This document shows, piece after piece, positions 20,082-32,233 of a stretch of DNA of 64,000 nt. The stretch's first letter is position 1; every line of letters starts with the position of its first letter. Origin of the DNA: Orychophragmus violaceus (taxonomy: Eukaryota > Streptophyta > Magnoliopsida > Brassicales > Brassicaceae). Under the pieces are notes generated by a model. It was not told where the DNA came from and made no database searches. It saw only the letters and a program-made list of their open reading frames with translations. The stretch covers positions 52,958,235 through 53,022,234 of the forward strand of contig CM058231.1 of NCBI GenBank assembly GCA_030180135.1, read 5' to 3'. Both the position numbers and the translations under genes were made by a program.

Positions 20082-20717
20082 TGTTGGAATTGTGTCCAGT
20101 AATCTCGGTACTGTCTCTAGAAAGTAAGAGTATGTCAATGATCAGACATAAGTCATATAATACTGGGGGTCATGATGGCTTGCTAGAGTCCGCTCATGAT
20201 CTATAAGTCTTGGACTTATTGCCTTTATTATATGATCCCATATGGGTCACACGCCTAAGCTAACAGGAAAATGTGTAGGAACGGCTTAGCAGAAGTACGG
20301 TAAAAGTGCCAGGCATTTGTCGTACTTAGAGAGAGATAAATGGGTCTGATTAAATCCAAGGGATTTAATCAGATTGGTATTTGGGCCCAAAAGCCCAAAA
20401 GGGAAAGAGAAGGGTTTTATAAACTAAAACCCAAATCTCTTTCTCTCTAACCCTAACCCCTCAGCGCCGAAATCTCTCTCTCCCTGCGCCTCCCATCAGC
20501 TCGGTCTAGCAGCCGTTTTCTGTGATCGCGTGTGTGAGCCTTTGGAGGATTCATCTCTCGGTGTTTCTCTGATCTCTGACCTGTTCTCTCCTTCCGCTGC
20601 AATTAACAGGTAAAAGGTGAGATCCATTGTTGTTTCTATTCAAGAAGAACCTAGATCAGCATGTTTAGGATAATCTGAATCTGAGAATTGAATCAGGATT
20701 AACCAAAACATCCTTCA
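20082..20717 (+). repeat. C1 3' LTR
   Basis: 636 bp, three differences from the 5' LTR by my alignment; followed by the ATAAC target duplication at 20718-20722. Confidence 0.97.
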
Positions 20718-20722
20718 ATAAC

Positions 20723-22300
20723 AACTATGAGTACCACTAGACACTCAGCCGACAAGGTGGCACTGGAAGGGGCAGCATGCGTAGCGAATACCGCGAATAC
20801 TATATATGCTCATGGATTGAGTGGAAAGGATGGACAGGGCTGTGAACGTGCGTATCACCATAATCGCCAATAAACAAGCATTGCTCCAATACAACTTGCT
20901 CGGACGCTGAAGTGTACCTACAGCGGAGTAGACCCCGGAGCAAATACCATCCATTAACAGGCGCCTCTTTCCCGAAGTACCTAAGACGCCATGGGCTCGG
21001 CAATCAACCCGATAGGCATCACATCTACTCCGATCAACCCGGCGGCAATATCGAACGATCAGCTCACGACCATACTAATTCATATACAGGAGCTTAGCTC
21101 TAATGTCCATCGGGTAGCAAAATTGGCACTGGAGCTCGATCGCATGTTAGAACAATCTTAACAGACACTTTTCACGGCTCGAATAATGATGCAAGCATTC
21201 CGCGTGTCGAAAAGGTCAAGTTTTTGACCTATGAAGAAATGACCAATCCTAGCCAATACATGCAACGTTCATGAAAGCTATGGGTCGGAACCAATTCATA
21301 AACGAAGAGAGGGACCCCACATATTGTTAATATTTCGTGGAAAACCTCATTGGGATGGCCCTCACCTGGTTCTCGAGGCTCAAACGACAGCTTCCACCAG
21401 CTTTCTGAAATGTTCCTAAAGCATTACTCTTTGTGCATAACTCATGAATCATCAGATGCCGACTTATGGGATCTTGGACAGAAGCAAGACGAGCCCTTAA
21501 CAAGCCGACGTGGATGATATTTCGGCTTGAGGAGCTCTTCGGAAGGGCTTATGGTACAACTCAGACTTTAGAAAAGACCTAAAACTCAACGATCCGACGT
21601 CCATAGAAGACGCTCTGCATAGAGCTGTAGCGTTCATAGAGTGGGAAGAGGAACACCCTATACTCTCAAGAAAGAACTCCGGTTCGACAAAGAAAGCCTC
21701 CATGGTAAAAGAAAAAACAAAATTAGACCATCAAGATGATAACTACAACAAAGATTCTTCGACATTTGTCATTGGCAACACGTCACAAGGATGGAACAAA
21801 TATGTTCGCACCCACCCAGCCATGATCCAAAGACGACAACGATGATCATCCGTACTGCGAATACAACAAAAAGTACTCACACGACACCGCGTCATGCCAA
21901 AACTTGGCTGACTATCTTTTGGATCAATACCGCAAAGGGAAGATAATAAACCCCGAGCAAGGTGGCCGACAACCTAAAACTAACAATAATGGGAAAGACA
22001 CCAATGCGCAAGGAGATTAAAGGGAAGCTCTAGACCAAGAGGCCGAGCCAGAGGAACATCCCCCACGGAACCTAATAGGCGCCCTCGGGACAAAGACGAT
22101 GAAGGATGGGAAGCACCTCAGCCTCCTTGGAGAATTAACATGATAATAGGCGGCCTATAGTTGTGCTCAGACTCGGTGCGATCGACCAAAGAATATTTCA
22201 GAATGTCCACGGCTTCCAAGCAAAATTCCCTTCATATTGAGGAAGGTGTACTTTTTCATTCACCGAATCCCAAGCACTCAAAGTAGAAGTACCGCACAAT
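20723..22300 (+). pseudogene. T1 gag, degenerate continuation
   Basis: Broken frames with Tat-type gag signatures: a piece reading Y-F-V-E-N-L-I-G-M-A-L-T-W-F-S-R-L near 21332-21385 matches the ALTWFSRL capsid signature of Tat elements. Other short matches follow to about 21900 with many stops. No intact zinc knuckle was identified. Confidence 0.6.
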
Positions 22301-22918
22301 GCCCCTCTAGTAGTCGACATTTTGATCGAAGATTGCTAGATCTACCGTGTACTGGTCGATATGGGAAGCACAGTTGATGTGATTTTCAAAGAATCACTCG
22401 AGAAAGCAGAATTCTAAAACCTGCAAGTCAAGCCAAAGGTGCAACCACTTGCTTGATTCGACGGAGATCAAACCATGATGATAGGCACAGTTAAGCTGCC
22501 AATCTACGTCGGCAGGATGGCAACTATGACAAAGTCAGTTATCCTCGACAGACCAGCTATCTATAACGCCATCTTAAGAACACCTTGGTTAAACACCATG
22601 AAGGCTGTCGCCTCGACATACCATCAGTGTGTAAATTTCCCAACTCCAAACAGAGTCCATACGCTCAGAGGGGATCATACCAATTCAAAGTTATGTTTCA
22701 TCAGCGAACGGAAACTCCATCACCCCTCCGAGCCTAAAGGGAAAAATAAGATCGTACAAGGTCCGCCCACCGGAAAGAAAGCTCCCAAGGGAAGTGAAGA
22801 CACCAGTAGAATGAATGCACCTCGACAAGACAAGGTTAAGACTCAACATGGCCGAAAGAAACATGGCCGAGCTCCTTTTACGGTTTTTTGCGCCAAAAAG
22901 GGCTATTACCCTGTGTAA
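22300..22918 (+). pseudogene. T1 protease
   Basis: Near 22340-22410 the frame reads YRVLVDMGSTVDVIFKESLE, the Tat aspartic protease core with Met replacing the usual Thr/Ser of D-[ST]-G. A stop splits it from the 147-aa frame at 22475-22918, which continues with IGTVKLPIYVGR, RPAIYNAILRTPWLNTMKAV and STYHQCVNFPTP, the conserved C-terminal half of Tat protease. Reverse transcriptase should follow and does not. Confidence 0.75.
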
Positions 22919-24022
22919 TATGAATTACGAACAACTTGATCCTCTTTCCCGAGGTATGTAGGCAACTCTACCCAGAGTGCAGCCGTAAATCAATAAAAAA
23001 CCTACTTTAAAAAAAAAACTTCTCTCTAAACACAACCTCGGTATCCTGGCCAGATGCTCGACACAATCAAATCCGCACCTCGGCGTGCAAGAATATTTAC
23101 CTTTACCATATGAAAAGGAATCCAATCTTAATCGTATCAGCACAAGGTAATGACGGGAATCGCATCCGCTCCGTAACTAAGACGGACTACATAAGCCGAC
23201 ATGTCTTGGATAGCTGATCCCGAGTTACAGATATAAAACTGATTCCGAGTCTTGCTCGATGAATCAAAACCTAGTCTTCACTCGCATAATTAAAACTAAA
23301 TCCTTTCTTAAGATACAACTGCAAGCCGCGCTATTGCCGAGAAAATAATCTCAAACCCTAGCTCCAAATCAAAATTAAACGTTTTCTCAAGGTACAATTG
23401 CGAGCCGCGCTATTGCCGAGCAAATACTCGCAAAGCCGATCTCCAAATCAAAATTAAACCCTTTCTCAAGGTACAATCGCGAGCGGCGCTTTTGCCGAGT
23501 AAATACTCATCAAATCTGAGCTTCAAATCAAAGCTTCATAAAAGGTTAAAACTTTTTCAACAAATACTTAAAAGGATTTCACAATGAAAAATGAGAACCA
23601 GACATACCGAGCCTATTCTCCAATAATATATGTGAGTTCTCACTCACTCGAAAATAAGTCTAAATATTACTTCTACAAACAAAGAAAACGAACTCGCCCC
23701 CACTCGGAAGAACTCTCAAAGTTTTTTCGCTCAGAGTATACACAAAATAATCATCCTTAGATAAAGAAAGTCTTCGCCAAAAAAAGCATCACAATCTGTT
23801 CAAAAAGGCTCATCGATTTTAAGACAAATTTTCAATCTAAGGCTAGGAAATTTCTGCCTACACACGTTTGAGAGATAGCTAAAGAACATTGCAAAAGAGA
23901 GAAGAAAACTAAATTTCATTCCGAGTCAAAAAGAGGGAGATTGTCACACCTCAAAATAAGTTATACAAAAAGGGGAGATTTCACTACCCCCTAAAAGAAA
24001 AGATATTACAAAAAGAGAGAAA
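22919..24022 (+). other. T1 non-coding region
   Basis: No pol sequence. Starts with a degenerate end-of-gag/pol stretch and an A run (about 23010), then the 79-bp repeats, then A-rich non-coding DNA to the antisense ORF. Confidence 0.6.
23304..23540 (+). repeat. 79-bp tandem repeat, about three copies
   Basis: Units start near 23304, 23383 and 23462, each with TTTCTCAAGGTACAAT, GCGAGCCGCGCTATTGCCGA and CTCCAAATCAAAATTAAA. Tandem repeats in the 3' untranslated region are a known trait of Tat-lineage elements and a source of satellites. Confidence 0.88.
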
Positions 24023-26164
24023 CTACATAAGGCCTAGGCCGTCGGAGGAAGATATTGAATCTGTTTGGTCGAAGGAGCAATCGAAGTCGAGTTTCTCTTG
24101 TGACAGCTCGGCGGTCAACTTCTCTTTGTAACCTTTGAACTCCCGGTTACGAGCCTCGAGCAACTTAACGTGCTCGGATAGAGAAGCAATCTGGTACTTA
24201 AATTCGCCTCGCTTAATCGAGTGAGTTCGATAGAGAGGCGAATTTCTATAACTCCTTCGTCTTTTTGACAAGCTCTTCTTTGACCTCGGCCCCTTGCTTT
24301 GATAATTACCGATTCATATCAAAGACATAGGAGCTCATCAAAGAGCCCCCTGCGTAAGGAAGATTTTCATATTAGGAGAAGGAATACCAAAACAAAAAAA
24401 AGAAGGGGGAAAGATACCCACTTTGAGATGTTGCGATACACATCCAGCTTATAAAAATGGTCTATTAGACAGGGAGGGGTGACGTCAAATGAGATATTTC
24501 AGACCAATTCCCTGCAATAAAATAAGTCCGGGATCATAAGCTTGTCAACTCGAAGAACAAAGGATATTTTCTTCCAATTCTCCGAAGACTCACCGACCTT
24601 CGAGCGTTTGTTTTCCCCCGAACTCTCGGAGTGACTTGTATACTCCGAAGGTTGTTTCTTAGCCCCAACAGGCAAGGCTGATGTCTCAAAAAGCCCCGTA
24701 GTCGAAATCTTTTGAGCAGCTGTAGGGAGGAGGGTTCCTGTGTTGGTTGAAGGGATTTCTCAACCAGATTAGAAGACTGCAAAGTTTTCTGAATCAACTA
24801 AGAAGAAGATTCCTCCGGCTCGTCTTCAACAGACATATTCCCACTCCTCTTCTTCGAAGCATCAGCGCCATCAGCAGCATTCTTCGGTCTTCGCTGGGAT
24901 GAGCGTTTTTTGGCCTACTCAGCCCTTTTCTTATCGGCATCATTGGAGGCACGGTCATCCCCCTCGTGGACAGCGATCTAGGAGAGGCGGTTTGTTTGGT
25001 GGCTACAGATCGGCTAGATCCATATACCTTGCCACTATCAGAAGGCTTCGAGCTCTTCTTCGGAACGGTCACCATACTGGGAATGATTTTCCTTGCTTTC
25101 CCCATCTATTTCTTTGGTTGGGACGTTACGAAAGAAACTCGTAACAATAAGAACCAAAAGAGAAAACGTTTCAGAAGTTGACAAGAAGCGAAGTTAAACT
25201 CACTGGTTTTTCTTGTTTTGGTATCTTCGGGTTCATGCCAAATCTGATGACCAAGCTCAGTAATTGTTTTGCCAACGTCGTTTAGATACTCCTTATTAAG
25301 CCGCTTCGGATTAAGACGAGCTTAAATGAGAAGAACGACAGTCAAATTCAAAGATAAGAAAGAGTATTAACGGTTAACAGATTGGTCAACTACCAATGGA
25401 AAGATTCCACTTGCGGACAACTAGGACAATTGGATCATGAAACAAGGACTTGTCAATTCTGACAAAGAAGTACTTCCTGTTCCAGCCGTGAATTTTTCTG
25501 GGCTTGAATCCAGCCCACACCTTGTACTGCGGCCACATATTATCATATATCCACGCTGGTTTCTTCTTCATGACGTTCAGCTGGCCGAAGAATTCGAACA
25601 AATCAACTGTCAGCGGAATGCCGAGAGATACACTGAGCTCGAGAAGGCCAGTTATGTTAATAATGTCGGAAAGGTTGAGCTAAGTTAGAGCAATTTCGAA
25701 CATTGCGCAAAAATCGACCAACACTTTCGGCAGTGGGAATCGAAGGTTTCCAGTACGAAAGAATGATTCGTAAAGACATGCAAAGCTTAGAAGACCATCC
25801 CAAGGCCGCTCCGAGGTATGAAAGGCAAGAGGATTTCTACACCCTCGCACCCAGGTAGTGTCTTCAATGAAGACGTTATCAACAACTCACATAGGAGCTA
25901 TCTCCTTCTATTTTCCTTCTGCGTTCTACACTTTTTATCTCAGCCGCGAGATGCAGCCATTAAATCAAGAGAGACTTGTTCGTCAGAATGATCGGCAGCA
26001 TCGTCACGAAGGGATACAACTTGCCGCCGGGATAGTTCTTGTGCGAGGCCAACAAAGTTCGAGCTGCGAGATGAAGAAGAAGAAGAAGGAACGTTATCTC
26101 CTTCGAATGCAACAATGCTGTTAAAACTGGTGAACTCTTCACTTGATTCAGCCCGGCTGTGCAT
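24023..26164 (-). pseudogene. T1 antisense ORF (aORF-like, putative plant transposon protein)
   Basis: Broken minus-strand coding region lying between protease and 3' LTR, antisense to the element. From 26164 it starts with an acidic Ser-rich segment (MHSRAESSEEF). Then come pieces readable across frameshifts: PWDGLLSFACLYESFF, GNLRFPLPKVLVDF and LLELSVSLGIPLTVDLFEFF, then the clean frame at 25386-25601 with WAGFKPRKIHGWNRKYFFV. A Lys/Ser-rich segment (24794-25105) and a coiled-coil-like end (LSEHVKLLEARNREFKGYKE, 24023-24271) follow. Retand-type Tat elements are known to carry such antisense ORFs; function unknown. Confidence 0.6.
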
Positions 26165-26557
26165 ATTGGCAGGACGGTCGGCGGAGAAAAAAAAAGGTAA
26201 AAGGAAGACGAGAAAGATAAAAGAAAGGAGGAGTTATGAAAAAGGTAACTGAATTTACTTCTACTAACGAATGGTAAGAAGTAAGAAGTAAGAGCCATAT
26301 TTATAGAAGTGAAGAGGTGAGAGTCGTCCGAGGGACGCAACTTTACCTCTCATCATGCTCGACTCTGCAACTTCCCATCACACATGTCCAATTGTCGTTG
26401 GGTGTAGAGGAAGTATATCAAGTATGCGGAGACGCCGATAGCCACGTGGAAGGAAAATTGACGATTCGAGTTACAGATTTCAATTCGCGACGAGTCAACT
26501 AACTGGGCCGAGCCACAAGCAAATTCGCCGACTTAAGTTCCACTCAGCATGCCGAAC

Positions 26558-26570
26558 TGAGGGGGCTTAC
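26558..26570 (+). other. T1 polypurine tract
   Basis: ACTGAGGGGGCTTAC region directly before the 3' LTR; primes plus-strand DNA. Confidence 0.65.
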
Positions 26571-26938
26571 TGTTGGAGGTGGGTTTAGAACGCCTGTAAG
26601 GCCCGGCCAATAGCTGAACGGTCCATCGAAGATTAAGCCCGATGGAGAAGAAGTCGGTCCAATAAGAGACCATCTCGGCGACAACGTCACAACCGACCTG
26701 CATCAGAGAAGATAAATATGTTATGAAAAATTAACATATTTACAAAATGGAAGAAAATAAATACAAATTTCTTAAATGGAAAGAAAATCTATGTTTATTC
26801 GGATTTTATAATAATATCATAGAAAGACTAGATTTCCAGTCACTTCTAGTTATTGCGTTTTAGTCATTTGATTCTTATTATTCAAGTCTCTTAATCTTAG
26901 ATCAGCTATTGAATTGATTGTTGTGATTCTCGGAATCA
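26571..26938 (+). repeat. T1 3' LTR
   Basis: 368 bp, TGTTGGAGGTGG...CTCGGAATCA. Its last 110 bp match the 5' remnant at 12522-12634. Confidence 0.85.
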
Positions 26939-27600
26939 CTGGGTCTAAACAAGAAGCTAATATAAAGTATATATAGGTATTTAGATGAGATAGGGTAAAG
27001 TAAGATGTAAGCATAATGAATCTACCAAATTCTAATAAAGTTCACAATACTCCGCAACTCATATAAGGTTTAACAATTCTTCTCTATGAAATTAACAAAA
27101 TTTTCTTGAAAGTTTGTTTTACTCGGTTTGGTGCCTTGATCTAGTGCCTTTACCAAAGCTTGGCCAAGGTCAATGGCTTAATTCTGGACAACCTTCTCTT
27201 CAAGGTCAAATGAACATGTTTTCACTATGACAAGTGTAACTCTGCAAGCAGACCTCTAAATTACTCGAAACTACTTGTATTTAAAAGGCAACTTACAAGA
27301 ATTCATCTCCACCAAAAATCATCCTAAAAAAAAAATTTGAAGGACTCGGTTACAAGGCTGGACTTCTGCTACAAATGTTTTGTCCAATTGCTGGAAATTG
27401 TACTTTTGAGACTTTGAAGGCGTGGAAGGCGTGGTTAGTGTACTTGACTTGAAATATCACCTGGATCATGTTGTAATTTCATTTTGCTAATTTTTGAATT
27501 CTTTACATGTTTTTACCTACTTAGATCCAAAAGACTAAAAGCATAAATTCACATCAAGTTACTTAAATTTTATATACAAAACCGTTAGAAAATCACTATA
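26939..27600. other. unassigned sequence
   Basis: No gene recognised. The right part (about 27450-27600) may be 3' untranslated sequence of the Tekay-like remnant G3, read on minus. Confidence 0.4.
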
Positions 27601-28010
27601 AAATACGGTTCTATCAGAGCCGTGTCTTGAATCTCGTCTCTTCCCTAACACTTGGACCATATGAATACTCGTCCTCTTAAGTTGCTTGTTTTCCAGATTA
27701 GTTATCTAGATATGTCGTCCTCATACCGACAAATCTGACCTTAAATCCTCAAGTGGTTGTGGAAGAAGCAACTCCATATCCCTTTTGTCAACACTGATAT
27801 ATGTAACACATTATGAAACATATGAATTTTCCTATGATAAGTCCAAACGGTAGGCTACTACACTAATCCATTCGAGAATATTTTACGAGTCCAAGTATCA
27901 CGTACGGTTGCAACTTATCCATTTTGGCAGCCTTATCCTTCCCATTAAACCTTTTGATATTTAAATAAACCATCTCATTAACTTGGAATTCTAACTCCTT
28001 CCTTCTTTTG
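27600..28010 (-). pseudogene. G3: Tekay-like integrase C-terminus (left piece)
   Basis: Minus strand carries a broken frame with RRKELEFQVNEMVYLNIKRF, KMDKLQPYVILGLVKYSRM, a FHNVLHISVL-like segment and KQLKRTSIHMVQVL. This matches the integrase C-terminal region and tail of Tekay/Del chromoviruses. It continues exactly from the right-hand piece (ends VYADK at 34726-34795) once G2 and one TTTTG copy are removed. Confidence 0.75.
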
Positions 28011-28921
28011 TGATACACGTTTGGTCTCTAAGGCTTTAAGAAGCTGAATCCGAGATTGGTTGATTGAATAAATGGCACTTGGGCTCTTTCTACTCAACCA
28101 GGGATAGGATGGAAGCATTGGGGGATTAAAGTGAACCATAATAGAGGTGAGAGTTATTGATAAATCACAAGAACTTTTACAACTCAGACTTAGCTCACGA
28201 GAAGAAGAAGAGAGGAACAAAGCTTAAAGCTATTGAACTAAATTTCTTATTAGGTTAAAACGTGAATGCCTTAGAGGCTACAAGGAGGCCTTTATAGCTT
28301 ATGTATTGACATAACAGAAAAGGAAAGATTTTAAAACAAGAACAATATGAAAAGTTAAAGGATAGAAGTGCAATTCGAGCTCTTTGGTGGTTTAGGCATA
28401 AGAGCTACATCATTAAAAATCTTAGCAAGGAAAACCACTTGGGACAAAAACTTTCTTAAGGGAAAAAGAGTGTAGTATGTGGCCCAAGAGTGATGCACGA
28501 GAGGTTGGCCATTGGTTTGGGCTTCAAAAGTGGTCATGTCTTCATATAGGTGATAACCAAATATGTCTTCATTGTTGGATCGGTCTGGTCACCTCCCATC
28601 ACAGCTTGGTCTGGAACAACTTATTTCTGAATTGTAGACTCAATTAGCTTGATTTCAATAGCTGGCTTGACCGCACATCTCTCATGGTTTGCTAGATGGT
28701 CAATGGTTCCAATTGGATGATCTCCACGCTTAGAAATGAGCCATGGTGCCTTTGTGTCTTCTGATTTTCTGGATTCTGATCGTAGCTTCTCCAACTTCTC
28801 CAAGAACAAGTTGAACTTATGTTGTATGTTCCTGGTCTTGTTCCTGGTCATTGGTCAACTTGGAACAATTGGTGCAACAATCTCCTTTGTCCTAGGTGCA
28901 TCCGGGTCCATGTCTTCATCA
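28011..28921 (-). repeat. G2 3' LTR
   Basis: 911 bp; minus strand TGATGAAGACATGG...CGTGTATCA. The polypurine tract (GAAGAAGGAGGGAG on minus) is at 28922-28935. The end of the polyprotein frame lies inside it (stop at 28855). Confidence 0.85.
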
Positions 28922-31900
28922 CTCCCTCCTTCTTCAAGATGTATTGTCCTCAAAACTGAATCATATGATTCAAAAGGAGCTAAGTCAGTAACATTAAACG
29001 TGGATGACACATTAAACTCACCTGGTAGCTCAAGCTTGTAGGCATTCTCAATGATATTTTCTAAGATCTTGAAAGGACCATCTCCTCTCGGTGCACGCTT
29101 GTTCTTCCTTTTGTTTGCAAACCATTCTGGCCTCATATGCAGCCATACACATTCTCCAACTTCCAAGGTCACAACCTTCTTGCCCTTGTCAGCACGTCGT
29201 TTTTAATGCTCAGTTTTCTTCTCTATGTTCTCTCAAGCCTTTTGGTGAAGTTTCTTGACAAACTCAGCCTTCTTCTCTCCACCCTTGCTGATGTAGGCTG
29301 CTGGTGGAAGTGGACTGAGGTCCAATGGCGTGAGTGCGTTAAAACCGTAGACAACCTGAAAAAGAGATATAAGAGTAGCCGAGTGACAAGTTCTATTGTA
29401 ATTAAATTCAACAAATGGTATAACCTGAAGCCAATTCTTAAGGTTACTCCCTATTGTTGCCTTTAAAAGGGTTGATAGTGTCCTGTTGACAACTTCAGTT
29501 TGTCCATCTAATTGAGGACGGCACGTGGTGGAAAAGAGAAGCTTGGTTCCTAGCTTTCTCCAAAGTGTTCTCCAGAAGTGTCTAAAGAACTTGGTGTCTC
29601 GGTCAGACACTATGGTTCTTGGAACTCCATGCAAACGCACCACCTCCTTGAAGAAGATATCATCTGTTTGAGTTGCAACATTGACTTTGTTTCATGGGAT
29701 AAAGTGAGCCATCTTGGAGAAACGGTCCACAACCACAAATATTGAATCCTTGTTCTTGATCTTGGGCAGTCCTAGCACAAAAGCCATGGAAATATCAATC
29801 CTAGGGGAAGTAGGTATTTGTAAAGGAAGATACAAACCGTGTGGGTGTGTTCTGGATTTGGATTTCTTGCAAGTGATACATCTTGCACAGAAAGTTTCTA
29901 CGGTCTTCCTTAGGTGAGGCCAAAAGAAATGCTCCTTGAGGATGGCATGAGTCTTGTCTACTCCAAAGTGCCCCATTAGTCCTCCTCTATGCGTCTCACG
30001 GGTTAGCAGCTCCCTTAAAACACCTTGTTGTATGCACAATCTTTTGTCTCTGAAGAGATACCCTTCATAGATAAAATAAGAACCAAAAGCTCCCTTGCCA
30101 TGGTTCATGTATCTCTCTGCAAAATCAGGTTCAGTCTCATATAATCACTTAATGCATTCAAAACCCAAAACCTTAGCATCCATTGTGGTGACCAAGGCAT
30201 GTCGTCTAGATAGTGCATCTTCCACTACATTGTCTTTGCCCTTTTTGTACTTGATGATGTAAGGAAAGGTCTGAATGAACTCCAGTCATTTAGCATGCCT
30301 CTTCTTAAGGTTGGTTTGACCTCTTAAGTGCTTCAATATCTCATGGTCAGTGTGTATAATACACTCCTTAGCGAACAAGTAATGTTGCCAAGTTTCCATG
30401 GCTCGGACCAATGCATATAGCTCTTTATCACATGTGGGATAGTTAAGGGTTGCACCACTCAACTTCTCACTAAAGATGGCTATGAGTCGTTCTCCTTGTG
30501 TTAGAACAGCTCCAATCCCTAAACCTGATGCATCACACTCAATTTCAAACTTTTTAGAAAAGTCAGGGAGAACTAAAACAAGTGCATTGGTTAGTCGGTT
30601 CTTCAAGCTTTGAAATGCTTGTTCTTGGCATGTCTCCCATTTTAACCCCATATCTTTCTTGATGATGGACGTGAGAGGTGCAGCCAGGGTGCTGAAATCC
30701 TTCACAAACCGTCTGTAGAAGCTAGCCAATCCATGGAAGCTCCGGACTTGACTAAAATTAGTTGGGGTTGGCCATTCTTGTATAGCCTTTACATTCTCTT
30801 CATCAACCTGTAGTCCCTGTGAACTAACAACAAAGCCTAGGAAAACAAGTTGATTAGTGCAGAATGTACACTTCTTGAGATTAGCAAAGAGACCTTCTTG
30901 TCTAATGATACTCAGAACTTGCTCTTGATGTGTACCATGGTCAGATATAGATCTGTTGTAAATTAGAATGTTATCAAAATAAACAACAACAAACCTACTG
31001 ATGGATGGCCTAAGAACATGGTTCATGAGGCGCATGAAAGTGCTTGGTGCATTGGTGAGACCAAATGGAATCACAAGCCACTCATAGAGTCCTTGCTTGG
31101 TTTTGAAGGCAATCTTCCATTCATCACCTTCCTTCATACGTACTTGGTGGTAGCCACTCCATAAGTCAACCTTAGAAAACACATTAGCTCCATTTAACTC
31201 ATCAAGCAAATCATCTAACCATGGTGTTGGATGGATGTATTTGATGGTGGTGTTTTTTATGTGTCTACAATCCACAAACATCCGCCAAGTTCCATCCTCT
31301 TGGGTACTAGAAGGACATGTACAACACATGGGCTAAAGCTTTTCCTAACATAGCCTTTGTCCAAAAGCTCCTTAACTTGTCTTTCTTGATCCTTGGACTC
31401 CTCAGGATTCAACTTATAGGCTGGTCGGTTGGGCAATGTTGCTCCTGGTTCAAGATCAATCTTATGCTCTATGACTCTCAAAGGAGGAAGACCGGATGGT
31501 ATCTCCTCTGGAAAAATATTAGCAAACAGGTTAAGCACTACATTGATCTCCATTAGAACCGTTGAACCTAAGTCTTCATGTCCTTCACTCAAAGACTCCT
31601 TAAAGATCATTAGTAATATCGGTTCTTTACAACTAATAGCCTTAGAGATATGGTTTGATTTGATCAGAAAGTTAGGCCTAGACAATGATTCATTTTCCTT
31701 AAGCATCTTACCTTGAATTTCATGTACTTGTGTTCGAGTTAAAGGTGCCAAATTATACTTTTTCTTATCATGAGTAAAGGAATACATGTTGGTGTGTCCA
31801 TAGTGAATGGTTTCCTTATCAAACTATCAAGGTCTATCAAGAAGAAGATGGCCTGCTTGCATAGGAACCACATCACAAAAGACTTGATCAGAATAGCGAC

Positions 31901-32230
31901 CCACATTGAAGGGTACTATCACTTGACCAGAGTTCTTTAACTCAGTCTTATCATTAAGCCATCTAATTTGTATGGATGAGCATGTTTAGTCCTTTCTAGA
32001 CCAAGTTTAGTGACCATGTAGTCACTAGCCACATCGGCACAAGATCCACCATCAATAATCAGATTACGTACCTTGCTTTAGATGGTGTATCTAGTGTGAA
32101 ATATGTTCTCCTTTTGAGCAGTCTCATCAGGGTGAACCGTGAGGTTGAGGACCCTCCTAGTGACAAGAGACTCTCCATAGTGTGGATACTCTATCTCATC
32201 AGAATCCTTCTCAGCTTCCTTCTCCTCTTC
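28855..32230 (-). pseudogene. G2 pol: protease, reverse transcriptase, RNase H, integrase
   Basis: Minus strand, in order: protease IIDGGSCADVAS (32010-32060); pre-RT region 31257-31787 (PSGLPPLRVIEHKIDLEPGA); reverse transcriptase in another frame 30286-31329 (VFSKVDLWSGYHQVRM, FGLTNAPSTFMRLMN); RNase H (IECDASGLGIGAVL); integrase with an H-H-C-C module (CARCITCKK, near 29870), VSDRDTKFF and DGQTEVVNR; C-terminal GPFKILENIIENAYKLELPG, then DLAPFE and LEEGGSDEDMD crossing into the LTR. The reverse transcriptase active site reads YFDN (30971-30982) instead of YFDD, so the enzyme would be dead even without the frameshifts and stops. Confidence 0.88.
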
Positions 32231-32233
32231 ATC

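Larger units (their letters stand above)
12924..20717 (+). mobile_element. Complete, young Ty1/copia element C1
   Basis: A 7794-bp full-length element with two 636-bp LTRs (12924-13559 and 20082-20717), primer site, 1.7-kb leader, one intact 1325-codon gag-pol, 3' untranslated region and polypurine tract. It is flanked by ATAAC at 12919-12923 and 20718-20722. I count three LTR mismatches, all in the T/C or G/A class (around 13271, 13293 and 13303). At commonly used plant rates (about 0.7-1.3e-8 per site per year) that suggests a few hundred thousand years or less. It is inserted in T1 gag. Same family as C2 (48272-55287). Confidence 0.97.
12522..26938 (+). mobile_element. Non-autonomous Tat/Retand-like Ty3/gypsy element T1, split by C1
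   Basis: Truncated 5' LTR (12522-12634), TTGGCGCC-type primer site, gag start (12697), interruption by copia C1 (12924-20717), degenerate gag, Tat-type protease (about 22300-22918), non-coding region with 79-bp repeats, an antisense ORF region (24023-26164), polypurine tract and 3' LTR (26571-26938). No reverse transcriptase, RNase H or integrase remains between protease and 3' LTR. T1 looks like a gag-protease derivative that depended on a full element. It is old: every frame is broken. Confidence 0.8.
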
